Shown piece by piece: positions 8,224 to 16,300 of a stretch of 64,000 nt of DNA (the stretch's first letter is position 1; the number at the start of each line of letters is the position of its first letter). Below the pieces are notes generated by a model. It had not been told where the DNA came from. It worked only from the letters and a program-made list of their open reading frames with translations, and did no database searches. The position numbers and the translations under genes were made by a program. This DNA comes from Amycolatopsis endophytica (lineage in GTDB: Bacteria > Actinomycetota > Actinomycetes > Mycobacteriales > Pseudonocardiaceae), in contig NZ_JACCFK010000001.1 of NCBI RefSeq assembly GCF_013410405.1, positions 124,001 to 188,000 on the forward strand, written 5' to 3'.

Positions 8224-8467
8224 GGGCTCCTCCTGCCGCCGTCGCGCTCGCGTCCTTGGTCTCCACCGGTTCGGCGGCGTGCGCCGAGTGGGCCCCGCCG
8301 ATACCTTCCGGGTTGCCGCTCCACCACATCGGCGGGTAGTCCCAGGTCTGCCCGGGCCGGTACCGCGGGTGGCCGCCCAGCTTCGACCGCAGGGTGAGCA
8401 GGCTGATCACCCCGTAGATCACCGCCGGGATCAGCGCGAAGATCAGGATCGTCTCTCCGATGTTCAC
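8210..8467 (-). CDS. ctaJ: Small membrane protein, probable aa3 cytochrome oxidase subunit CtaJ
   Basis: 85 residues: one N-terminal transmembrane helix (about residues 4-24) and a cytoplasmic tail with RYRPGQTWDYPPMWWSG, the tail signature I associate with CtaJ, an accessory subunit of the actinobacterial cytochrome aa3 oxidase in the bcc-aa3 supercomplex. The GTG start at 8467 is chosen because upstream residues are non-homologous; a TACTCT box about ten bases upstream suggests a leaderless start. It sits directly upstream of DUF5130. In M. smegmatis ctaJ is, as I recall, in the same neighbourhood. Assignment is by motif and context. Confidence 0.6.
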   Translation of the reverse strand: MNIGETILIFALIPAVIYGVISLLTLRSKLGGHPRYRPGQTWDYPPMWWSGNPEGIGGAHSAHAAEPVETKDASATAAGGARGSW

Positions 8468-8639
8468 CCCCGAAGAGTAGCCCGGCGAGCCGCGACCCGC
8501 CCAAGGCGGTCGGAACCGCTCGTCGCGCGGGGGCCACCGTCCGCCGAGCGTCGTTACGCGGATGGCGCGATGGGCTGAAGAGCGGTCGGACGAAAGGTTG
8601 CAACTCAACGTACAGCCGGCCGCACCCGGCGCCATTGCC

Positions 8640-8668
8640 TTGTTCGGTCGGCCAGATCCTCGTAGCTT
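8640..8668 (+). promoter_or_regulatory. Candidate promoter for the hexapeptide-repeat gene
   Basis: TTGTTC (8640-8645), a spacer of exactly 17 bases, then TAGCTT (8663-8668) resembles a vegetative -35/-10 pair. It points to a start near 8675 and an untranslated leader of about 65 bases before ATG 8741. Confidence 0.45.
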
Positions 8669-8740
8669 TTTCACCTGTACGGGCCTTGCGCCCCGCTCCC
8701 CTACCCAATGAGTAACGCCGAGGTCCCTGGAGGACAGAAC

Positions 8741-9025
8741 ATGTACCTGCTCCGTACCCTCGCTCAGAGCAACGCCGACTACGTTCCGTCACAGATCGAC
8801 GCATCCGACGAGTGCACCACGCGTGGCACTCGTGTGACGCGCGGCACAAGGGTCACCGCGGGTACCCGCGTCACCCGCGGTACGCGCGTCACCCGCGGCA
8901 CGCGAGTCACCGCCGGCACCCGCGTCACCCGAGGTACGCGCGTCACCCGCGGCACCCGTGTCACGGCAGGGACCCGGGTCACGCGAGGCACGCGAGTCAC
9001 CCGCGGTACACGCGTCACCGCGTGA
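8741..9025 (+). CDS. Hexapeptide-repeat small protein, (GTRVT+R/A) x 11
   Basis: 94 residues, unrecognised family. ATG 8741 follows a good GGAGGA site at 8729-8734. Residues 1-28 form a unique leader (MYLLRTLAQSNADY..., ending ECTTR). Residues 29-94 are eleven perfect GTRVTx hexapeptides, with x running [11 protein letters not shown], an 18-residue super-repeat. The protein repeat is perfect, yet the DNA is not: Arg uses CGT, CGC, CGA, CGG and AGG, and Gly, Thr and Ala codons also vary. Selection on the peptide is therefore likely. The pattern suits a left-handed beta-helix (18 residues per coil) with Arg ladders, or a multi-core precursor. It lies alone between ctaJ and the HNH gene, convergent with the latter. 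Confidence 0.75.
   Translation: MYLLRTLAQSNADYVPSQIDASDECTTRGTRVTRGTRVTAGTRVTRGTRVTRGTRVTAGTRVTRGTRVTRGTRVTAGTRVTRGTRVTRGTRVTA
8825..9022 (+). repeat. Eleven 18-bp codon-scrambled direct repeats
   Basis: These are the DNA repeats encoding the GTRVTx units. They keep an 18-base and 54-base period but differ at third positions in nearly every copy, unlike a recent slippage array. They end directly at the stop codon. Confidence 0.85.
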
Positions 9026-9123
9026 CCATCCCGTCCCGGAACTGACCCCGGACCACCACCAGACGAACAGACGTCGGAACGCCCCGGCTCACCACCACAG
9101 CCGGGGCACCGGTGCGCCGTCGA

Positions 9124-9705
9124 TCAGGCAGCGACCCCGAGGTAGGGCTTCCACAACGGATCCGCGTCCCCGGAGTGCACCAGCAGCCGCCAGTGCGGCC
9201 CCCGTGGCGCCGTGGGCACGACCCGCAACTGCCAGCCCAGGTCCTCCAGGAGCCGGTCGGCCTTCCGGTGATTGCACTTCGCGCAACAGGCGACGCAGTT
9301 CTGCCAGCTGTGCGGACCACCCTTGCTGCGCGGCAGCACATGGTCGATCGTCTCGGCCCGCCCGCCGCAGTAGGCGCACCTGTAGCGGTCCCGGTGCATC
9401 AGCCCGGCACGCGTCAGCGGCACCTGCGCCCGGTAGGGCACCCGCACGAACGTCGACAACCGGATCACCGACGGCACCGGCAGCGACAGGGTCGCGGCGT
9501 GCAACGTGAGCCCCGCCGGGTCGCCGTGCACGACCTCCGCCTTCCCGCACATGACCAGCACCACAGCCCGCCGCAGCGGAAGCGCGGTCAGCGGTTCGAA
9601 CGTGGCGTTGAGGAGAAGCACACGCCGACGGCCCAGGGAGAACGTCCCGGGGGTGCCGACACCGGACGGATCCCGCCCTCTACGCTGACCGGAGGGCCGG
9701 CTCAC
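9124..9705 (-). CDS. HNH endonuclease
   Basis: 193 residues from the GTG at 9705. The conserved opening RRVLLLNATFEPLTALPLRRAVVLV is followed by a zinc-bound HNH core: CAYCGG, IDHVLPRSKGG, NCVACCAKCNHRKADRL. This is the 5-methylcytosine-type HNH class common in actinobacteria and matches the position of Rv2469c. Cellular role is unknown (repair or restriction have been suggested for the class). The frame extends to a GTG at 9909, which would add 68 Gly/Pro/Gln-rich residues; I prefer the shorter form, but neither start has a good Shine-Dalgarno. Confidence 0.85.
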   Translation of the reverse strand: MSRPSGQRRGRDPSGVGTPGTFSLGRRRVLLLNATFEPLTALPLRRAVVLVMCGKAEVVHGDPAGLTLHAATLSLPVPSVIRLSTFVRVPYRAQVPLTRAGLMHRDRYRCAYCGGRAETIDHVLPRSKGGPHSWQNCVACCAKCNHRKADRLLEDLGWQLRVVPTAPRGPHWRLLVHSGDADPLWKPYLGVAA

Positions 9706-10015
9706 GCGGCCGCCGCCCCGAGCCGGTGGCCCACTGGGCCGCGGTCCGCCACCCGGCGGCCCCTGGCCCTGATGAACACCCTGATCCTGAACAGAGCGCA
9801 GGGCTACCTCCGACGCCTGCCCGCCCACCGCTTGGTCGGGGGCGCCGAGGGGGATCGGTTGTCGGTCTGGCACTCGACCACCTCCACCGGTGCAGCCATA
9901 GTCGACCACAGATCACACCCGATGCGCACCTGTGTTAGAAGACGTGTCCGGTGAAATTCGTTCGACGTCCGTGTGACGCCGGGCGGAAACGGCCAGAAAG
10001 GGATCCCCGAACCCC
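9706..10015. other. Intergenic region upstream of the HNH and MscS genes
   Basis: If the short HNH start is right, this 310-base divergent space holds the promoters of the HNH gene and mscS. If HNH starts at 9909, most of it is coding. I see no repeat, clear sigma-70 promoter or RNA gene in it. Confidence 0.4.
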
Positions 10016-10981
10016 GTGACGCCGCTGCTCAACGAACCACCCGAGTGCATCAACCAGGCCGGCACCTGGTGCTATCAAGTGTTCCAGATCACGCACAACG
10101 AGTGGCTGGCAGGCTCGGCCAACTGGCTGATCGCCAAGCCGTTGCGCATCGTGCTGATCCTGATCGTCGCGTTCGTCGTCCGCTTCCTGCTGCACAAGCT
10201 GATCGAACGCGTCACCACCATGCCCCGAGCCGATGGGAACGGGAAGAAGCTGCCGACCATCCTGCGGCCCCTGCGTGAGCGCGCACCCGACCTCCTCGGT
10301 CCGGTCGTGGCCGAGCGGCGCCGCCAGCGGGCGAAGACGATCGGGTCGGTGCTGAAGTCGCTGTCCTCGTTCGTCGTACTCGGGCTGGCCGCGATCTACA
10401 TCCTCGGCGAGCTGGGCATCAACCTCGGCCCGCTGCTCGCCTCCGCCGGGGTGGTCGGCATCGCGCTCGCGTTCGGCGCCCAGAACCTCGTCAAGGACTT
10501 CCTGTCCGGGATGTTCATGATGCTGGAGGACCAGTACGGCGTCGGTGACGTCGTGGACGTCGGGCCTGCCACCGGCACGGTCGAGGCGGTCGGCCTGCGC
10601 ATCACCACGATCCGCGACGTGCAGGGCACGGTCTGGTACGTCCGCAACGGCACGATCAGCCGGGTCGGCAACTCCAGCCAGGGTTACGCGATCGCACTGG
10701 TCGACGTGCCGCTGAGCTACAACGCCGACGTCGAGCGCGCCACGGCCGTGCTGACCGAGGCCGCCCACTCCGCGGCCACCTCCGAGCCGCTGTCGGTCGA
10801 CCTGCTGGAGGAGCCGGAGGTCCTGGGCGTGGAGAAGGTCACACCGGAGAGCATCGAGCTGCGGCTGACGGTGAAGGTACGGCCGGGCCGGCAGTGGGCG
10901 GTGCAGCGGCAGCTGCGTGCGGCATGCCTCACCGCGCTCGAGGAATCCGGATTCCTGTCCGCCTCGGCCACGGCACAATGA
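10016..10981 (+). CDS. Small-conductance mechanosensitive channel (MscS family)
   Basis: 321 residues. Three likely membrane segments lie near residues 38-63, 105-130 and 138-160; the last ([27 protein letters not shown]) is the Gly/Ala-rich pore helix TM3 of MscS. The beta domain follows ([38 protein letters not shown]), then the alpha/beta C-terminal domain. It releases solutes on hypo-osmotic shock. GTG 10016 is the first start after an upstream stop. glbO follows after 13 bases, so the pair is likely cotranscribed. Confidence 0.93.
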   Translation: MTPLLNEPPECINQAGTWCYQVFQITHNEWLAGSANWLIAKPLRIVLILIVAFVVRFLLHKLIERVTTMPRADGNGKKLPTILRPLRERAPDLLGPVVAERRRQRAKTIGSVLKSLSSFVVLGLAAIYILGELGINLGPLLASAGVVGIALAFGAQNLVKDFLSGMFMMLEDQYGVGDVVDVGPATGTVEAVGLRITTIRDVQGTVWYVRNGTISRVGNSSQGYAIALVDVPLSYNADVERATAVLTEAAHSAATSEPLSVDLLEEPEVLGVEKVTPESIELRLTVKVRPGRQWAVQRQLRAACLTALEESGFLSASATAQ

Positions 10982-10994
10982 GAGGGTGACCGGT

Positions 10995-11378
10995 ATGAGC
11001 GAGCCCCAGTCCTTCTTCGAGGCCGTCGGCGGGGAGCCGACGTTCCGCAAGATCGTCGCCAGGTTCTACGCCGAGGTGGCGAAGGACGAGGTGCTCCGGC
11101 CGATGTACCCGGAGGAGGACCTGGGTCCGGCCGAAGACCGGCTGCGGCTGTTCCTGATGCAGTACTGGGGCGGCCCGCACACCTATTCCGACCAGCGCGG
11201 CCACCCGCGCCTGCGGATGCGGCACGCGCCGTTCAAGATCGGCCCCATCGAGCGCGACGCGTGGCTGCGGGCCATGCGCATCGCGGTCGACGAGGCCGGT
11301 CTTCCCCAGCCACTGGAGGACGAGCTGTGGCGCTACCTCGAGATGGCCGCGCACAGCATGATGAACTCCTGGGTGTGA
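10995..11378 (+). CDS. glbO: Group II truncated haemoglobin
   Basis: 127 residues, trHbO type, strongly resembling M. tuberculosis GlbO (Rv2470). Proximal HisF8 is His77 (RMRHAPF), TyrCD1 is Tyr38, TyrB10 is Tyr25 and TrpG8 is Trp90, the residues that form the group II distal pocket. It binds O2 and is linked to peroxide or NO chemistry. ATG 10995 has AGAGGG nine bases upstream; a GTG at 10986 would add three residues. The gene is convergent with the LLM oxidoreductase, with only four bases between stops. Confidence 0.95.
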   Translation: MSEPQSFFEAVGGEPTFRKIVARFYAEVAKDEVLRPMYPEEDLGPAEDRLRLFLMQYWGGPHTYSDQRGHPRLRMRHAPFKIGPIERDAWLRAMRIAVDEAGLPQPLEDELWRYLEMAAHSMMNSWV

Positions 11379-11382
11379 CCGA

Positions 11383-12216
11383 TCAGCCGCGCAGCGCCTC
11401 GGCCAGCGGCTCCAGCACGGCGGGCGTGTGGGGCGGCGGCAGGTAGATGATCGCCAGGTCCAGGCCCTGCTCGCCGAGCGCCGCGGCCTCATCGACGACC
11501 TTGCGGTAGTCCCGGTCGGGCCCCAGCCGCACGTGGCTGGACAGCATGATCTCCTTCGGGTCCCGGCCGATGTCGGCGCAGTGCTGGTGCAGCACCTCAC
11601 GCTTGCGGGCGAACTCCTCCGGCGTGCCGCCGACGAAGTTCCAGTGCTGGGCGAACCGCGCGGTGGTGCGCAGCGTCCGCTTCTCGCCACTGCCGCCGAT
11701 GCAGATCGGCGGGTGCGGGCGCTGCACGCCCTTCGGGTTGTTGCGCGCGTCGGTCAGCTGGTAGTACTCGCCCTTGAAGGTCGTCGTCTCCTGCGTGAGC
11801 AGGCCGACCAGCACCTCGCACGCCTCCTCGAACCGGTCGCTGCGCTGCCGGACGGTGCCCAGCTCCATGCCGTAGGCGCCGGACTCCTCCTCGTTCCAGC
11901 CCGCGCCGATGCCGATTTCCAGCCGCCCGTTCGACACGATGTCGAGCGTCGCGGCCATGTTCGCCAGCAACGCCGGGTGCCGGTAGTGGATGCCGCTGAC
12001 GAGTGTGCCGAGCCGCAGCCGCTTCGTCGCCTGCGCGAGCGCGGTCAGCGTGACCCAGCCCTCCAGGCACGGGCCCGTCGGATCGGAGAAGATCGGGTAG
12101 AAGTGGTCGAAGGTCCATCCGGACTCGAAGATGTCGATGTCGTCGGCCGCCTGCCAGACGGCGAGCATGTCGGACCACTCGGTGTCCTGCGGCGAGGTTT
12201 TGAACGCGTAGCGCAT
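11383..12216 (-). CDS. LLM-class F420-dependent oxidoreductase
   Basis: 277 residues, luciferase-like (beta/alpha)8 barrel. Typical features are TLTALAQATKRLRLGTLVSGIHYRHPALLANMAATLDIVSNGRLEIGIGAGWNEEE, the actinobacterial F420-type signature, and PPICIGGSGEKRTLR later. It probably uses reduced or oxidised F420; substrate is unknown. ATG 12216. There is no counterpart in the mycobacterial version of this locus that I recall, so it is a local addition. Confidence 0.88.
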   Translation of the reverse strand: MRYAFKTSPQDTEWSDMLAVWQAADDIDIFESGWTFDHFYPIFSDPTGPCLEGWVTLTALAQATKRLRLGTLVSGIHYRHPALLANMAATLDIVSNGRLEIGIGAGWNEEESGAYGMELGTVRQRSDRFEEACEVLVGLLTQETTTFKGEYYQLTDARNNPKGVQRPHPPICIGGSGEKRTLRTTARFAQHWNFVGGTPEEFARKREVLHQHCADIGRDPKEIMLSSHVRLGPDRDYRKVVDEAAALGEQGLDLAIIYLPPPHTPAVLEPLAEALRG

Positions 12217-12255
12217 GACGCCGACCCTAGCGACCTGGAGCAGCTCCAGCGCAAG

Positions 12256-12891
12256 TCAGAACAGCAGCGGCAACAGGGCGTGCCGACGGCGAACCACCGC
12301 GCCGTAGCGGGCATCCAGGCGCATCCACGAGTTCGTCGCCGTCACCCGGATGGTGTCATCGGGGACGGCCGAATCGAAGAAACCCATCCCGGACAACGCG
12401 AACAGGCATCGCATGTGGACCTTCACCTCGAGGTCGCCCTCGCTCACGGTCAGCACGGCCTGGTCCATCAGGGACGCCGGCGGGGTTCCGTGGGGACCGG
12501 CGTTCTCCCGGGCCAGCGCGACGCCCCGATCGGTGAGCTCACTGATGACCTTCGTGGGCAACTCGTCGACCAGCCGCCAGCCGGCGCCCGCGGGCAGCTC
12601 ACCGTGCCACAGCAGGTCCCGCGGCGGGCCCGGATCCATCCGTTCGCCGCCGGCGACCGTCAGGGCGGCCAGCAGCTCGTTGCCGGACACCGTGACGTCC
12701 CCCGGCCCGATCTCGCCGTGCACCGCGCGGGTGGCCAGGCAGTCGAACGGCGTCGCGACCCAGGCTTCCACGATGCCGTTGCCGCGATTACGCAACCGCA
12801 CCGCCGACTGGCCGTCCAACCGAACGGCCCGCGCCACGAAGGCCCCGAGGGTTTCCCGGTCACGCGCGTCCGGGATGCGCAGCTCGGTCAT
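12256..12891 (-). CDS. Conserved actinobacterial protein (Rv2474c position)
   Basis: 211 residues, no recognised domain and no signal peptide or membrane helix. It contains two beta-rich halves with Trp, Leu and Val patterns (VRLRNRGNGIVEAWVATPFDCLATR; VLTVSEGDLEVKVHMRCLFALSGMGFFDS). Its ATG overlaps the stop of the thioesterase gene by four bases (ATGA), so it belongs to that operon. Order relative to the thioesterase, gdh and ettA is the same as for Rv2474c in M. tuberculosis. Function unknown. Confidence 0.8.
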   Translation of the reverse strand: MTELRIPDARDRETLGAFVARAVRLDGQSAVRLRNRGNGIVEAWVATPFDCLATRAVHGEIGPGDVTVSGNELLAALTVAGGERMDPGPPRDLLWHGELPAGAGWRLVDELPTKVISELTDRGVALARENAGPHGTPPASLMDQAVLTVSEGDLEVKVHMRCLFALSGMGFFDSAVPDDTIRVTATNSWMRLDARYGAVVRRRHALLPLLF

Positions 12892-13310
12892 GCGCCCGCC
12901 TCCGTCAGCCGGGTCCGCATGAACGCGCGTTCCTCGGCGGTCAGGCGACGCGGGCGGTTCGTGGCCACGTCGTAGGGCGCCAGGACGGTCTCGGCGGTGA
13001 CCGCGACCTTGTCCCGCGCGCCCGGTCCGTCGTGGACCTGGTAGGCCAGCGTCAGCGACGCGAACTTCAGGTCCTTCAACGTGATCTCGACCCGGATCTC
13101 CTGCCCGCCGACCACGATCGGCGCGCGGTAGTCCACGGCGAGCCGCACCACGACCATGCCCTTGGAGAACTCGGGGAGGCCGGCGCGGCCCGCTTCGTCG
13201 AACAACAACGGAACACGTGCCTCTTCGAGCAACGTCACCATGTTCGCGTGGTTGACGTGCCCGAACACGTCCATGTCCGACCAGCGGGGCCGCACCTGCG
13301 CTACATACAC
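12888..13310 (-). CDS. Acyl-CoA thioesterase, hotdog fold
   Basis: 140 residues of the 4-hydroxybenzoyl-CoA thioesterase/YbgC type: RWSDMDVFGHVNHANMVTLLEEARVPLL carries the catalytic Asp and the hotdog helix. It hydrolyses acyl-CoA thioesters; chain preference is unknown. Ten bases separate it from the gdh stop upstream on the same strand, and it overlaps the following gene, so gdh, thioesterase and hypothetical look like one transcript. Matches Rv2475c. Confidence 0.9.
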   Translation of the reverse strand: MYVAQVRPRWSDMDVFGHVNHANMVTLLEEARVPLLFDEAGRAGLPEFSKGMVVVRLAVDYRAPIVVGGQEIRVEITLKDLKFASLTLAYQVHDGPGARDKVAVTAETVLAPYDVATNRPRRLTAEERAFMRTRLTEAGA

Positions 13311-13320
13311 GCCGCTATTC

Positions 13321-16300
13321 CTACCTCACCGTGCTCCGCAGCTGGCGCGCGGCGACCGACAGGGTCGCGAGATCGAGGCGGCCCGACTGGTTGATCTCGT
13401 CGAGCGAGACACGGGCCCGCGCCAGCCTGGAGGCGTTCGTCTTCTCCCACTGCGCGATCTTCGCGTCCGCGTCGTCGTCGGTGTCGCTGTGGCGCAACGC
13501 GTCCAGCGTCATCGCCCGCAGCGACGAGTACACGTCGTCGCGCAACGACAACCGCGCCAGCGCGTGCCAGCGGTTGCCCCGCTCCAGCGCGCTGATCGAG
13601 GTGAGCAGCCGGTCGACGTCGAGGTGCGCCGACAACGCGTAGTACAGCTCCGAAGCCTCCTTCGGGCTGCGCTCGGCATCGACCCCGGCCTCGCGCTCGG
13701 CCAGCTCGGCCACCTCGACGACGTCGAGCAGACCGTAGGCGTCGAGCAGGACCGCGACCCGCAGCGCCAGATCCCGCGGCACGCCCTCCACGGCGTAGCG
13801 GTCGGCCTGCTCACGCACCGCCTCGGCCTCGCGGCCACGCAGGAGCGTGTCCACCTTCGGAGCCAGCTCGGCAACGACGGGACCGAAACGCGAGATCTCC
13901 GCGCCGACGGCCAGCGGCTGCGGCCGGTTGGCGAGGAACCAGCGCGCCGCCCGGTCCAGCAGCCGCCGCGACTCCAGCATCATCTCGTCGGCGACCTCGG
14001 TGGGCACCGCGTTGTCCAGCGCGTGGATGTCGTCCCACAGCTCGTTGAGGTTGAACACGCGGGTGACGATCGTGTACGCGCGGACCGCGTCGGTGGCGGT
14101 CGCGTTCATCTCCTCCGACAGCCGGTGCGCGTAGGACACCCCGGCGCCGTCGACGACCTCGTTGACCAGCAACGTGGTGATGATCTGGCGGCGCAGTGGG
14201 TGCTCGCCGATGCGGTCGCCGAACCGTTCCCGCAGCGGCTGCGGGAAGTACTCCGGCAGCCGCCGCGCGAACACCTCGACGTCGGGCAGGTCGCCGGCCA
14301 GTAGCTCGTCCTTCAGCTCCAGCTTCACGTGCGCCAGCAGCGTCGCCAGCTCGGGCGAGGTCAGGCCCTGCCCGGCCTTCTCCATCGCCTGGAACTGCTG
14401 CTTGGTGGGCAGCGCCTCCAGCCGCCGGTCGAGCGCGCCGGCCTTCTCCAGGCTCGTGACCAGCCGGGCGTGCACGGGCAGCATCGGCACCGCGTGCGCC
14501 CTGCTGAGACCGAGCACCCCGTTCTGGTGGTAGTTGTCCGCGAGCACCAGGCGGCCGACCTCGTCGGTCATCTCGTGCAGCAGGGCGTTGCGCTGCTCGT
14601 GGTCCAGCGCGCCGCTACCGACCAGCTGGTCGAGCAGGATCTTGATGTTGACCTCGTGGTCGGAGCAGTCCACCCCGGCCGAGTTGTCCAGCGCGTCGGT
14701 GTTGATCTTGCCGCCCTCGCGGGCGAACTCGATGCGGCCGAGCTGGGTCAGGCCCAGGTTGCCGCCCTCGCCGACCACCTTGACGCGCAGCTGCTTGCCG
14801 TCGACCCGCACCGCGTCGTTGGCCTTGTCACCGGCGTCGGCGTGGGTTTCGGTCCCGGCCTTCACATAGGTGCCGATGCCGCCGTTCCACAGCAGGTCCA
14901 CCGGGGCCAGCAGGATCGCGCGGATCAGGTCGGCCGGGGCGAGCTGGGTGACGTCGTCGGCGAGGCCGAGCGCCTGACGCACCTGCGGCGAGACCGGGAT
15001 CGTCTTGGCACTGCGCGAAAAGACGCCGCCACCCTCGCTGATCAGCGAACGGTCGTAGTCGTCCCACGACGAGCGGGGCAGCTCGAACAGGCGCTTGCGC
15101 TCGCGGAACGACGAAGCGGCGTCCGGGTTCGGATCGAGGAAGACGTGCAGGTGGTTGAACGCGGCGACCAGGCGAATGTGCTCGGACAGCAGCATGCCGT
15201 TGCCGAACACGTCACCGGCCATGTCGCCGACGCCGACGACCGTGAAGTCCTGGGTCTGTGTGTCCACGCCCAGCTCGCGGAAGTGCCGCTTGACGCTCTC
15301 CCAGGCGCCGCGCGCCGTGATGCCCATGGCCTTGTGGTCGTAGCCGACCGAACCACCCGAGGCGAACGCGTCGCCCAGCCAGAAACCGTAGGCGGCGGAC
15401 ACCTCGTTGGCGATGTCGGAGAACGTCGCGGTGCCCTTGTCGGCCGCCACCACCAGGTAGTTGTCGTCGCCGTCGTAACGCACGACGTCCTTGGCCGGGA
15501 CCGTGCGGCCCTCCAGGAGGTTGTCGGTCAGGTCGAGCAGGCCCGAGATGAACATGCGGTAGCAGGCGATGCCCTCGGTCAGCTGCGCTTCACGGTCGAC
15601 GCCGGGATCACCGGTCGGGACCGGCGGGCGCTTCACGACGAACCCGCCCTTCGCGCCGACCGGCACGATGACCGCGTTCTTCACCGCCTGCGCCTTGACC
15701 AGGCCGAGGATCTCGGTGCGGAAGTCCTCACGGCGATCCGACCAGCGCAGACCACCACGAGCGACCGAACCGAACCGCAGGTGCACGCCCTCGACCCGCG
15801 GCGAGTACACGAAGATCTCGAACCGGGGACGCGGCTCCGGCAGGTCCGGCACGTTCTTCGGGTCGAGCTTGAGCGCCAGGTACGACCGGGGGCGGCCGTC
15901 GTCGTCGGTGACCAGGTAGTTCGTGCGCAGCGTGGCGCAGATGACCGCGAGCAGGCGCCGCAGGATGCGGTCCTCGTCCAGGCTGGTGACGGCGTCGATC
16001 ATCGTCGAGATCTCGCTGACCAGCGCCTCGGTCTGCTCGTCGGCGTCCGGGTTCGTGGTCAGGGCGAACCGGTGCTCGAACAGCCGCACCAGCTCGGTGG
16101 CGATGTCGGTGTGCGCGAGCACGGCGCGCTGGATGTATTCCTGCGAATACGGCGTGCCCGCCTGGCGCAGGTAGCGCGAGTAGGCCCGCAGCACCGCGGC
16201 CTGGCGCCAGGTCAGGCCGGCGCGCAGGACGAGCGCGTTGAAGTCGTCGACCTCGCAGTCGCCGCGCCAGGACGCGGCGAAGGCGTCCTGAAAGCGCTCT

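Noticed and set aside
8779..9018. Antisense frame of the hexapeptide repeat giving VTRVPRVTRVPAV units
   Set aside because: A repeat is open on both strands, but the antisense frame has no Shine-Dalgarno, and the codon variation keeps the plus-strand peptide perfect, so the plus frame is the selected one.
8825..9022. CRISPR array
   Set aside because: Units are 18 bases without spacers, in a coding frame, and no cas gene is present.
12256..13310. Possible fusion of the thioesterase and the downstream hypothetical
   Set aside because: Two separate frames with an ATGA overlap; the same split is found in the mycobacterial order.
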